Shown piece after piece: positions 28,693-38,486 of a stretch of 64,000 nt of DNA. Numbering within the stretch: the stretch's first letter is position 1; every line of letters begins with the position of its first letter. The DNA lies in contig MEDJ01000010.1 in the NCBI GenBank assembly GCA_001724025.1, positions 75,368 through 139,367 of the forward strand, written 5' to 3'. The stretch comes from Acidobacteria bacterium SCN 69-37. Lineage in GTDB: Bacteria > Acidobacteriota > Vicinamibacteria > Vicinamibacterales > SCN-69-37. The translations under genes and the position numbers were made by a program. The notes under the pieces are model-generated. The model was not told the origin of the DNA and did not search any database. It saw nothing but the letters and a program-made list of their open reading frames with translations.

Positions 28693-28869
28693 TTAGCCGG
28701 CCTTGATCGTCTTGATCGACGCGAGCAGGGCTTCGAGTCGCTCGGCGGCGGGACGCAGGGCCTGGAGATCGTCCTGTGCGATCTCGTAGCGGTGCGGGTG
28801 TTTCCGGATCAAGTCCATCCGATCGGTCAGACGGCTGAGAAGTCGGGTCGTTTGTGGGTCGAGGGCCAT
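28693..28869 (-). CDS. small conserved-looking protein, unknown
   Basis: A 58-residue frame, MALDPQTTRLLSRLTDRMD, with an AGGTG Shine-Dalgarno seven bases before the ATG at 28869. It is predicted helical and mixed-charge, with no Cys and no membrane segment. It is convergent with the radical SAM gene and divergent from the glycosidase-like gene. Confidence 0.5.
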   Translation of the reverse strand: MALDPQTTRLLSRLTDRMDLIRKHPHRYEIAQDDLQALRPAAERLEALLASIKTIKAG

Positions 28870-28978
28870 GAGACTGCACCTGAAGTTCGGCTCAGGCAGG
28901 GGAGGCGGCCCGGGCGAGCGCCAACAGTCTAGCAGCCTCGCGCGTCCGGCGTGATAAGGTGCGCCCACCGCTCAGATC

Positions 28979-31165
28979 ATGTTCCGCCTGACCTGCTCCC
29001 TGCTGCTGATGGCGGCGCTGGCTCCGGCCGCGCCGACGGTGTTCACCCGGGCCGACGACACCCTGCGCGCGCAGGCGTCGACGACGCGTATCGACAGGCG
29101 TGCGCTGGTGCGTCGGCACAACCCCGTCCTGCGGCAGGTCGATCGCCTCGCACCGCTCTCGCTGGGGAACGGCGCCTTCACTTTCACCGCCGACATCACC
29201 GGCCTGCAGACGTTTCCGCAGGCCTACACCCCCGACGACGCGGCGCCCGACGCGCGCGGCAGCACGCCGCTCGTGACGCAGGCGGAGTGGGGCTGGCACG
29301 CCTTTCCGAACCCGAACGGCTACACGATGGCCGAGGCCTCGGCACCCTACGACACGTACGGCAGGGCCGTCGAGTACGCGAGCCGGCAACAGACGCCGGC
29401 AGGTACCTGGCTGCGCGAGAACCCGCACCGGCTGAATCTCGCCCGGCTCGGTTTCGTCCTGCGGACCGCCGAGGGACGTGAGGCCACACTCGACGACGTG
29501 CAGGCGATCGAGCAGACGCTCGATGTGTGGACCGGCACGCTGTCGAGCCACTTCAGGTTCGATCGGGCGGCCGTGCACGTCGACACCTGGGTGCACCCGG
29601 AGCGGGATCTGCTGGCGGTTCGCGTCGACCCGGGCGGCCTGCCGGGCCGGCGGATTGGCGTCCGCGTGGCGTTTCCCGCTGCACGTCCCGTGCACTCGGG
29701 CGATCCATCCGACTGGACGCGGCCCGACACGCACACGACCGTGGCGCAGCGACGCGCGGACGGCGTCGAGTGGCAGCGGACGCTCGACGCGACGTCGTAC
29801 GCGGTACGTCTCGCATCGGCCGATCTCGCCGACGTGACCGGCGTCGGCCCGCACGAGTTCGTGCTCACGTTCGACAGCGCGACGCAACCGTTCGAATTCG
29901 TGGTCGACTTCGCTGCCGCGTCCAGCGACACGACGCTGCCGGACGTGACCGCGACGCGCGCAGCCAGCGCGCAGCACTGGCAGGCGTTCTGGGAAGACGG
30001 GGCCGCCGTCGATCTGTCGGGCAGCACGGATCCGCGGGCGCCCGAGCTGGAACGCCGCATCGTCCTGTCGCAGTACCTGACGGCGATCCAGGGCGCGGGA
30101 TCGCTGCCGCCGCAGGAGACCGGGCTCACGTACAACAGCTGGTTCGGCAAGTTCCACCTCGAGATGCACTGGTGGCATGCTGCCCACTTCGCGTTGTGGA
30201 ACCGGATCGATCGGCTCGAACGGTCGTTGCCGTGGTACGCGCGCATCCTGCCGGCCGCCCGCGACGCCGCGCGTCGCCAGGGGTACGCGGGGGCACGCTG
30301 GCCGAAGATGACGTCACCCGATGGACGCGATTCCCCGTCGACCATCGGCGTGTTTCTGATCTGGCAGCAGCCGCACCCGATCTATTTCGCGGAGCTCGTC
30401 TATCGCCAGCGGCCGGACCGTCGCACCCTCGAGGCGTATCGCGACATCGTGTTCGAGACGGCCGCGTTCATGGCGTCGTACGCGGTCTGGCAGGAACCGC
30501 AGCAACGATACGTGCTCGGCCCGCCGCTCATTCCCGCGCAGGAGATCCATCCGCCGCAGACAACGATCAATCCCGGCTTCGAACTGGCGTACTGGCGCTT
30601 CGGCCTCGAGACCGCGCAGCGCTGGCGCGAACGGCTCGGGCTGCCGCGCGACGCGGCGTGGGATCGCGTGATCGCGCACCTCGCGCCGCTTCCGACGCGC
30701 GACGGCCTGTACGTCAACGCCGAGTCGGCGCCGGCAACGTTCACGCAGTCATCGGAGCGCCGCGATCATCCGACCCTGCTGGCGCCGTGCGGCATGCTGC
30801 CGTGCGAGGGCGTCGACAGGGACATGATGCGTCGCACCCTGGCCGAAGTCATGCGCACCTGGCACTTCGACGAGACGTGGGGCTGGGACTATCCGCTCGT
30901 CGCCATGACCGCCGCGCGGCTGGGCGAGCCGGAGACGGCGATCGACGCGCTGTTGATGGACACGCAGAAGAACACGTACCTGGCCAGCGGTCACAACTAT
31001 CAGGACGCGCGGCTCACCGTGTATTTGCCGGGCAATGGGGGCTTGCTGACAGCCGTGGCGATGATGGCGGCCGGGTGGGATGGCGCCCCAGAGGTGCCGG
31101 CGCCCGGTTTTCCCAGCGACGGACGCTGGACCGTGCGATGGGAAGGGCTCCGGCGGCTTCCGTAG
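28979..31165 (+). CDS. secreted six-hairpin glycosidase-like protein
   Basis: A 728-residue protein. Signal peptide (FRLTCSLLLMAALAPAAP). The N-terminal beta-sandwich starts with RHNPVLRQVDRLAPLSLGNG. The middle and C-terminal parts have aromatic-rich helices (TYNSWFGKFHLEMHWWHAAH; WGWDYPLVAMTAARLGEPE; YLPGNGGLLTAVAMM) like the (alpha/alpha)6 barrel of GH65/GH95-type hydrolases. The likely role is periplasmic or extracellular glycan cleavage or phosphorolysis. The exact GH family and catalytic acid (candidate Glu in FHLEMHWW) need comparison. Confidence 0.7.
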   Translation: MFRLTCSLLLMAALAPAAPTVFTRADDTLRAQASTTRIDRRALVRRHNPVLRQVDRLAPLSLGNGAFTFTADITGLQTFPQAYTPDDAAPDARGSTPLVTQAEWGWHAFPNPNGYTMAEASAPYDTYGRAVEYASRQQTPAGTWLRENPHRLNLARLGFVLRTAEGREATLDDVQAIEQTLDVWTGTLSSHFRFDRAAVHVDTWVHPERDLLAVRVDPGGLPGRRIGVRVAFPAARPVHSGDPSDWTRPDTHTTVAQRRADGVEWQRTLDATSYAVRLASADLADVTGVGPHEFVLTFDSATQPFEFVVDFAAASSDTTLPDVTATRAASAQHWQAFWEDGAAVDLSGSTDPRAPELERRIVLSQYLTAIQGAGSLPPQETGLTYNSWFGKFHLEMHWWHAAHFALWNRIDRLERSLPWYARILPAARDAARRQGYAGARWPKMTSPDGRDSPSTIGVFLIWQQPHPIYFAELVYRQRPDRRTLEAYRDIVFETAAFMASYAVWQEPQQRYVLGPPLIPAQEIHPPQTTINPGFELAYWRFGLETAQRWRERLGLPRDAAWDRVIAHLAPLPTRDGLYVNAESAPATFTQSSERRDHPTLLAPCGMLPCEGVDRDMMRRTLAEVMRTWHFDETWGWDYPLVAMTAARLGEPETAIDALLMDTQKNTYLASGHNYQDARLTVYLPGNGGLLTAVAMMAAGWDGAPEVPAPGFPSDGRWTVRWEGLRRLP

Positions 31166-31179
31166 ACGCGGGATGTCAG

Positions 31180-31497
31180 CTAGGACGTCGAAACCTTCAT
31201 CAGGACGAGTCCCGACACGATCAGGGCCGCGGCGATCACGCGCGTCGCGTTCACGGCCTCGCCAAGTGCGACGATGCCGACGATGAAGGCGCCGACGGCG
31301 CCGATGCCGGTCCACACCGTGTAGGCCGTGCCCAGGGGCAGCGTCTTCATCGAGACCGAGAGCAGGCCGAAGCTGGCGAACATGGCCAGGATGGTGACGA
31401 CAGAGGCCGCCGGCCGCGTGAACCCGTCCGAGAGTTTCATCGTGAAGGCCCAGACGACCTCGAGCAGACCGGCAATGACGAGCAGTATCCAGGCCAT
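31180..31497 (-). CDS. gdx: Gdx/SugE-type guanidinium exporter (SMR family)
   Basis: A 105-residue, four-helix protein. The essential Glu13 is present (VIAGLLEVVWAF), as are KTLPLGTAYTVWTGIGAVG and the C-terminal AALIVSGLVLMKVS. The WTGIGAVGAF segment and MKTLPLG favour the SugE/Gdx branch, which exports guanidinium in exchange for protons, over drug-exporting EmrE. AAGGAGG Shine-Dalgarno precedes the ATG. The leader contains ACGR-loop hairpins reminiscent of a guanidine-II riboswitch (31506-31546). Confidence 0.9.
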   Translation of the reverse strand: MAWILLVIAGLLEVVWAFTMKLSDGFTRPAASVVTILAMFASFGLLSVSMKTLPLGTAYTVWTGIGAVGAFIVGIVALGEAVNATRVIAAALIVSGLVLMKVSTS

Positions 31498-31505
31498 CCG
31501 GCCCT

Positions 31506-31546
31506 CCTTGTCGTGAAAGGACCGGGCCGTCCCGGATGTCGTCCCC
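31506..31546 (-). promoter_or_regulatory. candidate guanidine-II-like (mini-ykkC) leader
   Basis: On the minus strand the gdx leader has a perfect hairpin CCGGG-ACGG-CCCGG (31522-31535), matching the ACGR tetraloop of guanidine-II riboswitches. Directly upstream is GGGGACGACATCC (31534-31546), a degenerate version. Downstream CCTTTCACGACAAGG (31506-31520) puts ACGA in a loop whose 3' arm overlaps the Shine-Dalgarno. The known class needs two complete ACGR hairpins, which is not fully met here. Gene context (guanidinium exporter) supports it. Confidence 0.35.
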
Positions 31547-31719
31547 GTGGCGGGCGGAGGGCGTGGCCCCCGATGTGACGAGATCGCGATTATCGCACGC
31601 GCCTCGCCATCGTCCCAAAGTTTGATGTAGTTGAGTGCGCCGTCGGCGGCGCGCCGCGCGCGATCCGCCGGCGATCACATATAGTGTTGGCGCCGGGTCG
31701 CGTGTCGCGACCGGCGTCC

Positions 31720-33252
31720 ATGCTCGAGTACCTCGAACAGCTCCTCGTCGTACTGGCGATTGGCTCAGGCGTCGCGATCCTGGCCAAGCGCATCAATGCG
31801 CCCTACAACGTGGCGCTGGTGGTCGTCGGACTGCTGCTCGTCCTGATGGACGTGCTGCCGCGCACGACGATGGACCCCGCGGTCGTCCTCGTCCTCTTCC
31901 TCCCCATCCTCGTCTTCCAGGGGGCGCTCTCGGCTGACGACGTCAGCATGAAGCGCGCGGCGCGGCCGATTCTGGCGCTGGCCGTGCCGGGCGTGGCGAT
32001 CTCGCTCCTGGCCACGGCCACGATCGCCTCCTGGGAGATCGGCCTGCCGTTTCCCGTCGCGCTGCTCCTCGGCGCGGTGCTGGCCATCACCGACACGGTC
32101 AGTGTGCTGCTGGCGTTCCGCAGCGTCCGCGTGCCGCACAAGCTCGCCGCCATCATGGAAGGGGAGAGCCTGTTCAACGACGGCACGGCGCTCGTGCTCG
32201 TGAGCGTGTGTGCCACGGTCGTGATGCAGGGATACGCCGAACCGGCGGCGATCGGCCGCCTGCTGCTCGTGGCCATCGTGGCCGGCGTCCTGCTGGGCGC
32301 CGTGGGGGGGACGGTGGGCGCCTTCGTCCTGCGGCACGCCCCCGACGATCTCACCGCCATCCTCGCCTCGCTCGTCGCCGTCTTCGCCACCTCGCTGCTG
32401 ACCGAGCACCTGCACGGGTCCGCTGTCATCGCGGTCGTCGTGGCCGGCGTCATGGTCGGGCACGAAATGCGGATGCGGCTCGAGCCGTCGCGCGTGCTCG
32501 CGCTGCAGGGATTCTGGGAAGTCGCGGCGTTCGTCATCAACGTCTGGCTGTTCCTGCTCGTCGGCATCCAGTTGAGCGGCGACATGCTCGTGCGGGAGGC
32601 GTGGCCGATCCTGCTGGCCGTCGTGGCGCTGCACGCGGGCCGGGCCGTGGCCGTGTATCTCTGCTTCGGGGCGCTGCACCTTTCGGGGCAGGGTGTGCCG
32701 TGGCGCTGGCAACACGTCATGGTCTTCGGCAACGTCAAGGGCGCGCTGTCGATGGCCGCGGTACTTGCGCTGCCGCACACCATTCCGTACCGCGAGCGGC
32801 TCATTGCCATCGTGTTCGGCGTCACGCTCGTGACGCTGCTGACGCAGGCCCTGCCGTTCCGCCGGTTCCTGACGTGGCTGGGCGTGGCCGGCCACGCCGA
32901 CGATCCCACGGTCGACGAGAGCCGGGCGGTGTTGATCGCCGCCAGGCGGGCGCAACTCGAACTCGATCACCTGCTGGCCGCCGGACTCATCTCGCGCCAG
33001 GAACACGCCGAGCGGCGCGCGACATACCAGCGCGACATCATCGGCGCCGAGCGCACGCTGCGCCGGTCCGGCGTGGACTCGCACGGCGATGTCGTCAGGC
33101 CGGCGATTCTCACCGCGCAGAAGGCGGCCATTCTCGATGCGGCCCGTCGCGGCCTGATCACGGAGCGGACAGCCGGATCGTACGTCGCCGCGCTCGATAG
33201 GCAGATTCTCGAGGCGGGCGCGGACGAGCATCTCACGGAGGACGCACGATGA
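31720..33252 (+). CDS. CPA1 family cation:proton antiporter, NhaP-like
   Basis: A 510-residue protein from the ATG at 31720. About 12 membrane spans cover residues 1-400. The ion-binding signature of CPA1 (AITDTVSVLLAF followed by EGESLFNDGTALV) is intact. A cytoplasmic tail of about 120 residues is helical and Arg-rich. The stop overlaps the next gene by ATGA. That gene encodes a TrkA-type ligand-gating subunit, so the antiporter is likely nucleotide-gated and may carry K+ or Na+. Confidence 0.9.
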   Translation: MLEYLEQLLVVLAIGSGVAILAKRINAPYNVALVVVGLLLVLMDVLPRTTMDPAVVLVLFLPILVFQGALSADDVSMKRAARPILALAVPGVAISLLATATIASWEIGLPFPVALLLGAVLAITDTVSVLLAFRSVRVPHKLAAIMEGESLFNDGTALVLVSVCATVVMQGYAEPAAIGRLLLVAIVAGVLLGAVGGTVGAFVLRHAPDDLTAILASLVAVFATSLLTEHLHGSAVIAVVVAGVMVGHEMRMRLEPSRVLALQGFWEVAAFVINVWLFLLVGIQLSGDMLVREAWPILLAVVALHAGRAVAVYLCFGALHLSGQGVPWRWQHVMVFGNVKGALSMAAVLALPHTIPYRERLIAIVFGVTLVTLLTQALPFRRFLTWLGVAGHADDPTVDESRAVLIAARRAQLELDHLLAAGLISRQEHAERRATYQRDIIGAERTLRRSGVDSHGDVVRPAILTAQKAAILDAARRGLITERTAGSYVAALDRQILEAGADEHLTEDAR

Positions 33253-33947
33253 AGATCCTGATCGTCGGAGCCGGGCGGGCCGGTCTCGAGGCCGCCGTCC
33301 ACCTGTCGCGGATCGGTCATGCGGTGACGATCGTCGACACCGACGCGACCGTGACGCGTCGCGCCGGCGAGCAGTTCGGCCTGGTGGCGATCAGCGGCGA
33401 CGCGACGACCGCCGAGATTCTCGAGGATGCGGGGATCGGCCGGACGGACATCGTGGTGGCCATGCTGCGACGGGATGCGGACAACCTGGCCGTCTCGCTC
33501 CTGGCCCGGGCCGCCGGGGTCGAGCGCGTGATGGTGCGCATGCGCGACAACGCGTATCGCCCCGTGTATGCGACGGCGGGGATCGAGCGCGTGCTTTCGG
33601 AGACGGACCTGATCACCGGCGCCGTGGCTACCGCCATCGAGCACGACGCGATCCGTCACGCGATGCTCGTAGGAGACGGATCGGCGATCGCCTTCGAGTT
33701 GACGATTCCGCCGGACAGCGCGGTGGCGGGGCACACGGTCATGGAACTGGCGGCACGAACCGACTTTCCCAGGTCGTGCGTCCTGGCGGCGCTCTACCGG
33801 CAGGGCGGGGGCGTCGAGGCGCCGCGCGGGTCGTCGGTGGTCGACGCCAACATGACCGTGCTGCTCGTCGCGCGCGCCGACGAGGTGGGGCGTACGGTGA
33901 CGGTCTTCACCGCGTCGGCCTCCGGCGACCGCACCGCGCCGCGCTGA
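33249..33947 (+). CDS. TrkA-type (RCK/KTN) regulatory subunit
   Basis: A 232-residue protein. RCK_N Rossmann fold begins MKILIVGAGRAGLEAAVHL (GxGxxG nucleotide loop) with the acidic residue VDTD at the end of strand 2. RCK_C covers about residues 140-220. No membrane spans. ATGA-coupled to the antiporter, so it probably gates that transporter in response to NAD(H) or ATP/ADP. Confidence 0.9.
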   Translation: MKILIVGAGRAGLEAAVHLSRIGHAVTIVDTDATVTRRAGEQFGLVAISGDATTAEILEDAGIGRTDIVVAMLRRDADNLAVSLLARAAGVERVMVRMRDNAYRPVYATAGIERVLSETDLITGAVATAIEHDAIRHAMLVGDGSAIAFELTIPPDSAVAGHTVMELAARTDFPRSCVLAALYRQGGGVEAPRGSSVVDANMTVLLVARADEVGRTVTVFTASASGDRTAPR

Positions 33948-33986
33948 CACGCCGATTCGTCCGGCGAGGAGCGGAGGAGTAGGATC

Positions 33987-34739
33987 GTGGAGAGCAATCC
34001 AATGAATACACCAGCATCGAGTCGTCAACACCAGGTCACACTGCGGCAGCGGATGGAGATCGCCGAACGTACGATGGCGTTCCAGTTCGAGAAGCCGTCC
34101 GGGTTCACCTTCCGTCCCGGCCAGTACCTCGACGTGACCCTGATCAACCCCGCCGAGACGGATGTCGAGGGCAACATCCGGACGTTTTCGATTGCCAGTG
34201 CGCCGCACGAAGAGACGCTGATGGTGGCCACGCGCCTGCGGGACACCGCCTTCAAGCGAACGCTGGCCGCCCTGTCGCCGGGGGCGGAGGTGCTGATCGA
34301 CAGTCCAGGCGGCAGCTTTACCCTGCACAACAACGCCGCACGGACGGCCGTGTTCATCGTCGGGGGCATCGGCGTCACCCCGGTCCGCAGCATGCTGGTT
34401 GCCGCGGCCCATGAGCACCTGCCGCATCGCGTGCTCATGCTCTACCTGAACCGTCGGCCGCAGGACGCCGCATTCCTGGACGAGTTGACCGGCCTGCAGG
34501 CGTCGAATCCGAACTTCCGGCTCGTGCCGGTCATGACCGCCGTCGCGGAGGCCGGGCCTGGACCCGGCGAGCACGGCCCCTTCACGGCCGAGGTGCTCCG
34601 CACGCACACGACGGACGCGGTTTCGCCCGTGTATTACGTCGTGGGCCCCCCCGGCATGGTCAATGGTGTGCACGGACTGCTCAACGGTATCGGCGTGGAC
34701 GACGACGATATCCGCCTGGAGGATTTCGGGGGCTATTGA
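33987..34739 (+). CDS. FAD-dependent oxidoreductase, ferredoxin-NADP+ reductase-like
   Basis: A 250-residue protein; GTG at 33987 with GAGGAG upstream (an ATG five codons in is an alternative). FAD-binding beta-barrel with RTFSIAS (the R-x-Y/F-S motif), phosphate loop FTFRPGQYLDV, and the NAD(P) domain GGIGVTPVRSM and YYVVGPPGMV. There is no 2Fe-2S domain, so it is a stand-alone FNR-type reductase. Electron partner unknown. Confidence 0.85.
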   Translation: MESNPMNTPASSRQHQVTLRQRMEIAERTMAFQFEKPSGFTFRPGQYLDVTLINPAETDVEGNIRTFSIASAPHEETLMVATRLRDTAFKRTLAALSPGAEVLIDSPGGSFTLHNNAARTAVFIVGGIGVTPVRSMLVAAAHEHLPHRVLMLYLNRRPQDAAFLDELTGLQASNPNFRLVPVMTAVAEAGPGPGEHGPFTAEVLRTHTTDAVSPVYYVVGPPGMVNGVHGLLNGIGVDDDDIRLEDFGGY

Positions 34740-34751
34740 GCCGACGGGTTC

Positions 34752-37190
34752 ATGGCGGCCGCGCTCTCACTCGCACCCGGGGCGCCCGGTGTGCCTGCAC
34801 GGTGGACGTCCAGTGCGAAGGTCGGCGTCGGTACGGCGTTGTCACCGGCGAGTCCACTCTGGTTCACCGTCAGTCACGGCATTCTCAACGAGGTCTACTA
34901 CCCGCGCCCTGACAGCGCCTGCATCAGAGACCTCGGCCTGATCGTCATGGGCCCGGCCGGCCGTTTCGGCGAAGAGAAGCGCGATGCCCGACACGAGGTG
35001 GCCGCCCTCGCCACCGGTGCGCCGGCGTATCGGCTGACCAACACGGCGCAGAGCGGCGCCTGGTGCATCCGGAAGCGCATCGTCAGCGACCCGGCGCGAC
35101 CGTGCGTCCTCCAGCATGTCAGCTTCACGCCGATCCTCGGTGGGATCACGGACTATCGACTCTACGCGCTGCTGGCACCGCACCTCGTCAATGCCGGCAT
35201 GGGCAATACGGCCTGGATTGACACCTGCGGCGGGACGCCAATCCTCTTCGCCACGGGACGTGGCACGGCACTGGCCCTGGCGTGCTCGGTGCCCTGGGGC
35301 GAGTGCTCGGCTGGCTACGTCGGATACTCCGACGGATGGCAGCGGCTTTCTCGCGAAGGAGATCTGCTCCCGGCCTGTCATCGCGCCGACGATGGAAACG
35401 TGGCCTTGACCGGTGAGATCCGGCTTTCGAACCACGTGCGTGACGCTGTCCTGGCTCTGGGGTTCGGAGCCGATCCGGCGGAGGCGGCCGAGCATGCACT
35501 GGCGAGCCTCGAGTCCGGCTTTCCAGCCGTCCAAGCGGCCTGTCTATCGCGATGGCAGGCGTGGCAGGAGACGCTCCTGCCGCTCGATCGCGGATCAGGC
35601 GTGTCAGGACTCGATCCGTATCGCGTCTCGACGACCGTGCTCGCGTCGCACTGTGCGACCAGTCCCCGGGGCGCCGCGGTGGCCAGCCTGTCCATTCCCT
35701 GGGGCGCGGTCAAGGGCGACGACGACCTCGGGGGGTACCACCTGGTGTGGCCGCGCGACCTGGTCGAGACGGCAGGTGGCTTCCTGGCCGCCGGCGCTGG
35801 CGCGGAAGCGCTGGCGATCCTGCGCTACCTGCGCACCCTGCAGCGACCCGATGGCCATTGGCCGCAGAACGCCTGGCTGGATGGCACGGCGTACTGGCCC
35901 GGGATCCAGATGGATGAGTGTGCATTTCCGATCCTGCTCGTCGAGAGCCTGCAGCGGAGCGGTCATCTCACGGCCAGCGAACTCGACACCTTCATGCCGA
36001 TGGTCGAACGGGCGGCAGGGTATCTGATCCGCAACGGTCCGGTGACCGGTGAGGATCGCTGGGAGGAGGATCCGGGCTACAGCCCCTTCACGCTGGCGGT
36101 CGAGATCGTCGCCTTGCTCATCGCCGCTGACCTGCTGGATGCGTCCGGGCGGCATGACGATGCCGTGTATCTGCGCGAGACGGCCGATTGCTGGAACACG
36201 CAGATCGAGGACTGGACCTACGTCGAGCACACGCCCCTGGCAACCGCGCACGGCGTCACGGGCTACTACGTGCGAATCGGCCCATCGGATGCGGCGGACG
36301 CCGCCTCGCCGAAGGATGGCTACGTTCCCATCAAGAACCGGCTGCCGTCGGATGCCAGTCGGCCGGCACGTCAGGTCGTCAGTCCGGATGCCCTCGCGCT
36401 GGTGCGCTTCGGACTGCGCGCTCCTGATGACCCGCGCATCCGCAACACGGTGTCCCTGGTGGATGCGTTGCTGCGCTGTGAGTTGCCGCAGGGGCCGCTC
36501 TGGTACCGCTACACCGACGACGGCTACGGCGAGCATGACGACGGGACCGCGTTCGATGGTACGGGGTGCGGCCGGCCGTGGCCGCTGCTCGCGGGCGAGC
36601 GCGCCCACTATGAACTGGCTGCCGGTCGGCGGGATGAAGCGATCCGGCTGCTGGAGGCACTCGAGGGATCGGCGGGAGATGGCGGGCTGATCCCCGAGCA
36701 GGTGTGGGACGATGCCGACGTCCCGTCGCGCGACCTGATCCACGGACGACCTTCCGGCAGTGCCATGCCGCTGGTCTGGGCGCACGCCGAACACATCAAG
36801 CTCCTCCGGTCGCTGCGTGAGGGGGATGTCTTCGATATGCCGCCACAGGGAAGGGCGCGCTACATCCAGGGGGACGTCGTGTCGTGGTTGCGGACGTGGC
36901 GCTTCTCTCACCGGACTACCGCGATTCCGGCCGGGACGGTCCTGCGGATCGAGGTCGGAGTCCGGGCGATGGTGCACTGGAGTGTCGACGAGTGGGCAAC
37001 CTGCCGGGATAGCGAGACGCGGGCGAACAGTTTCGGTCTCCACCTGGTCGACGTGCCTGGAGAGGTGATGGTGCCGGGCGGGCGGGTGGTCTTCACGTTC
37101 TACTGGCTCGAGTCCGGCCGGTGGGAGCACGTGGACTTCGCTGTGGCGGTTGGCGAGCGTGAATCCGGGATGCGCCGGCGCCCGCTGTGA
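34752..37190 (+). CDS. GH15 family glucoamylase/glucodextranase-like enzyme
   Basis: An 812-residue protein, no signal peptide. An N-terminal super-beta-sandwich (residues about 20-270, VGVGTALSPASPLWFTVSHG) precedes the (alpha/alpha)6 barrel. Signatures: WPRDLVETAGGFLAAG, RPDGHWPQNAWLDG, WPGIQMDECAFP and GLIPEQVWDD, which contains a catalytic Glu of GH15. A C-terminal about 100-residue beta domain follows. GH15 enzymes release glucose from alpha-glucans, trehalose or dextran ends. It starts 12 nt after the FNR-like gene, so the two may be co-transcribed. Confidence 0.9.
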   Translation: MAAALSLAPGAPGVPARWTSSAKVGVGTALSPASPLWFTVSHGILNEVYYPRPDSACIRDLGLIVMGPAGRFGEEKRDARHEVAALATGAPAYRLTNTAQSGAWCIRKRIVSDPARPCVLQHVSFTPILGGITDYRLYALLAPHLVNAGMGNTAWIDTCGGTPILFATGRGTALALACSVPWGECSAGYVGYSDGWQRLSREGDLLPACHRADDGNVALTGEIRLSNHVRDAVLALGFGADPAEAAEHALASLESGFPAVQAACLSRWQAWQETLLPLDRGSGVSGLDPYRVSTTVLASHCATSPRGAAVASLSIPWGAVKGDDDLGGYHLVWPRDLVETAGGFLAAGAGAEALAILRYLRTLQRPDGHWPQNAWLDGTAYWPGIQMDECAFPILLVESLQRSGHLTASELDTFMPMVERAAGYLIRNGPVTGEDRWEEDPGYSPFTLAVEIVALLIAADLLDASGRHDDAVYLRETADCWNTQIEDWTYVEHTPLATAHGVTGYYVRIGPSDAADAASPKDGYVPIKNRLPSDASRPARQVVSPDALALVRFGLRAPDDPRIRNTVSLVDALLRCELPQGPLWYRYTDDGYGEHDDGTAFDGTGCGRPWPLLAGERAHYELAAGRRDEAIRLLEALEGSAGDGGLIPEQVWDDADVPSRDLIHGRPSGSAMPLVWAHAEHIKLLRSLREGDVFDMPPQGRARYIQGDVVSWLRTWRFSHRTTAIPAGTVLRIEVGVRAMVHWSVDEWATCRDSETRANSFGLHLVDVPGEVMVPGGRVVFTFYWLESGRWEHVDFAVAVGERESGMRRRPL

Positions 37191-37424
37191 GCAGGCGAGG
37201 GGGCTGTGGCTGATGAGCCTGGACAAGAATGGCCGCTCAACGTGTTGGATGTCGTCAGCCACCCGCTGACTGAAGAGGAGGGGATCATGAGTCTGGTCCG
37301 TCGTGCGGTACGAGGACACGACCGCGCCGGCAGATTTCGGCGGCGGCGCGACACGGGTCGTTCGACTTGCTGCGACCAAACCTTGACGCGATTGCGCCAG
37401 GCGAGACGAATGTCGAGGAGAGAG

Positions 37425-37500
37425 TGGTGAGCCCGGAAGGAATCGAACCTTCAACCAACAGATTAAGAGTCTGCTGCTCTGCCAGTTGAGCTACGGGCCC
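37425..37500 (-). tRNA. tRNA-Lys (anticodon CTT)
   Basis: Minus strand: GGGCCCG acceptor pairs with CGGGCTC (one G-U), discriminator A plus encoded CCA. Anticodon loop CTCTTAA gives CTT. T arm GGTTCGATTCC. 76 nt. Confidence 0.97.
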
Positions 37501-37587
37501 ACGAGGGCGAATCTGGCGACCGTGCGTGCCGACCGATGCGCTCGACCTCGGCAGGGCTCGCGATGAGCGAGCCGCAGGCGAGTCGAA

Positions 37588-37664
<77 letters not shown>

Positions 37665-37953
37665 GTCTGGCCTGCTCCACGCGTGTCCTGCCGCTGACGC
37701 CCACGAGCATCACCTGCCGAACCCGGCGATTATAGCCCACAGCTCACGGTCCCGAAAGCCTTTTTCAGTCCGGACGTCACGACGTCACCTCACGCCGAAG
37801 ACCCGCACACGTGGTCGATCGGCGACCGGCGACCGGCCACGCGCTGGGGTTTGCCCCGCGTCCCACCAGTCCGGGACGGAGAGCCGGAACCTCGAAAAAA
37901 CAATCGTAGCAGGGACGTGCGAAACGGCTTGTCCGCACGCGTTCGATAGACGG

Positions 37954-38030
37954 TGGTGCGCCCGGAGGGACTTGAACCCCCAACCTACGGGTTCGAAGCC
38001 CGGCGCTCTATCCAATTGAGCTACGGGCGC
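37954..38030 (-). tRNA. tRNA-Arg (anticodon TCG)
   Basis: Minus strand: GCGCCCG acceptor, anticodon loop CTTCGAA giving TCG, T arm GGTTCAAGTCC, CCA encoded. 77 nt. The 289 bases between this and tRNA-Arg(CCG) show no gene that I can support. Confidence 0.97.
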
Positions 38031-38124
38031 ACGACGGCGCGATTATCACACGCGTCTCCATCCGGCGCAATCACCCGTCATCAACGCATCCGCACGTCCG
38101 CATCGCACGGGCATCCAACCGGAC

Positions 38125-38319
38125 CTACCGCTTCTTCGCGCCAGCCCGCGAGGCCGGTGGCACTTTCGCACCCTTGCGCCTGGCCTCGCTCAGCCCGATG
38201 GCCACCGCCTGGCGACGACTCGTCACCCGGGCGCCGGATCCGCTGCGCAGCGTGCCGCGTTTGCGACGTCGCATGGCCGACGCCACCGTTTTCGATGCGC
38301 TTGCTCCATATCGAGCCAT
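38125..38319 (-). CDS. DUF6496-type small basic protein
   Basis: A 64-residue, very basic protein, MARYGASASKTVASAMRRRK. It contains VTSRRQAVAIGLSEARRKGA, the core of DUF6496 (SRKQAIAIGLSEARKxG). This is a widespread family of small proteins often found on plasmids or near stress genes; probably nucleic-acid associated. Function unproven. Confidence 0.75.
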   Translation of the reverse strand: MARYGASASKTVASAMRRRKRGTLRSGSGARVTSRRQAVAIGLSEARRKGAKVPPASRAGAKKR

Positions 38320-38486
38320 TGGTCGTCCTCCCGGCTGGATTGTTGCAACGGGTGTGCCGCACGGCGCGCACCCGACGCGGAAGCGACGCGCGCAATCCGG
38401 GCAGCAGCACGCGCACGTGCGGCACGGTCGTGCCCACCGTGAGCAGGCGGGCGCGCACCAGCGATGCCGTGTAAGCTGAGAGCGTC

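Noticed and set aside
37206-37430. 74-residue plus-strand frame after the GH15 gene
   Set aside because: No clear Shine-Dalgarno, runs into tRNA-Lys, and the second half is Arg-rich filler. LNVLDVVSHPLTEEE looks protein-like, so it is not excluded, but support is too weak.
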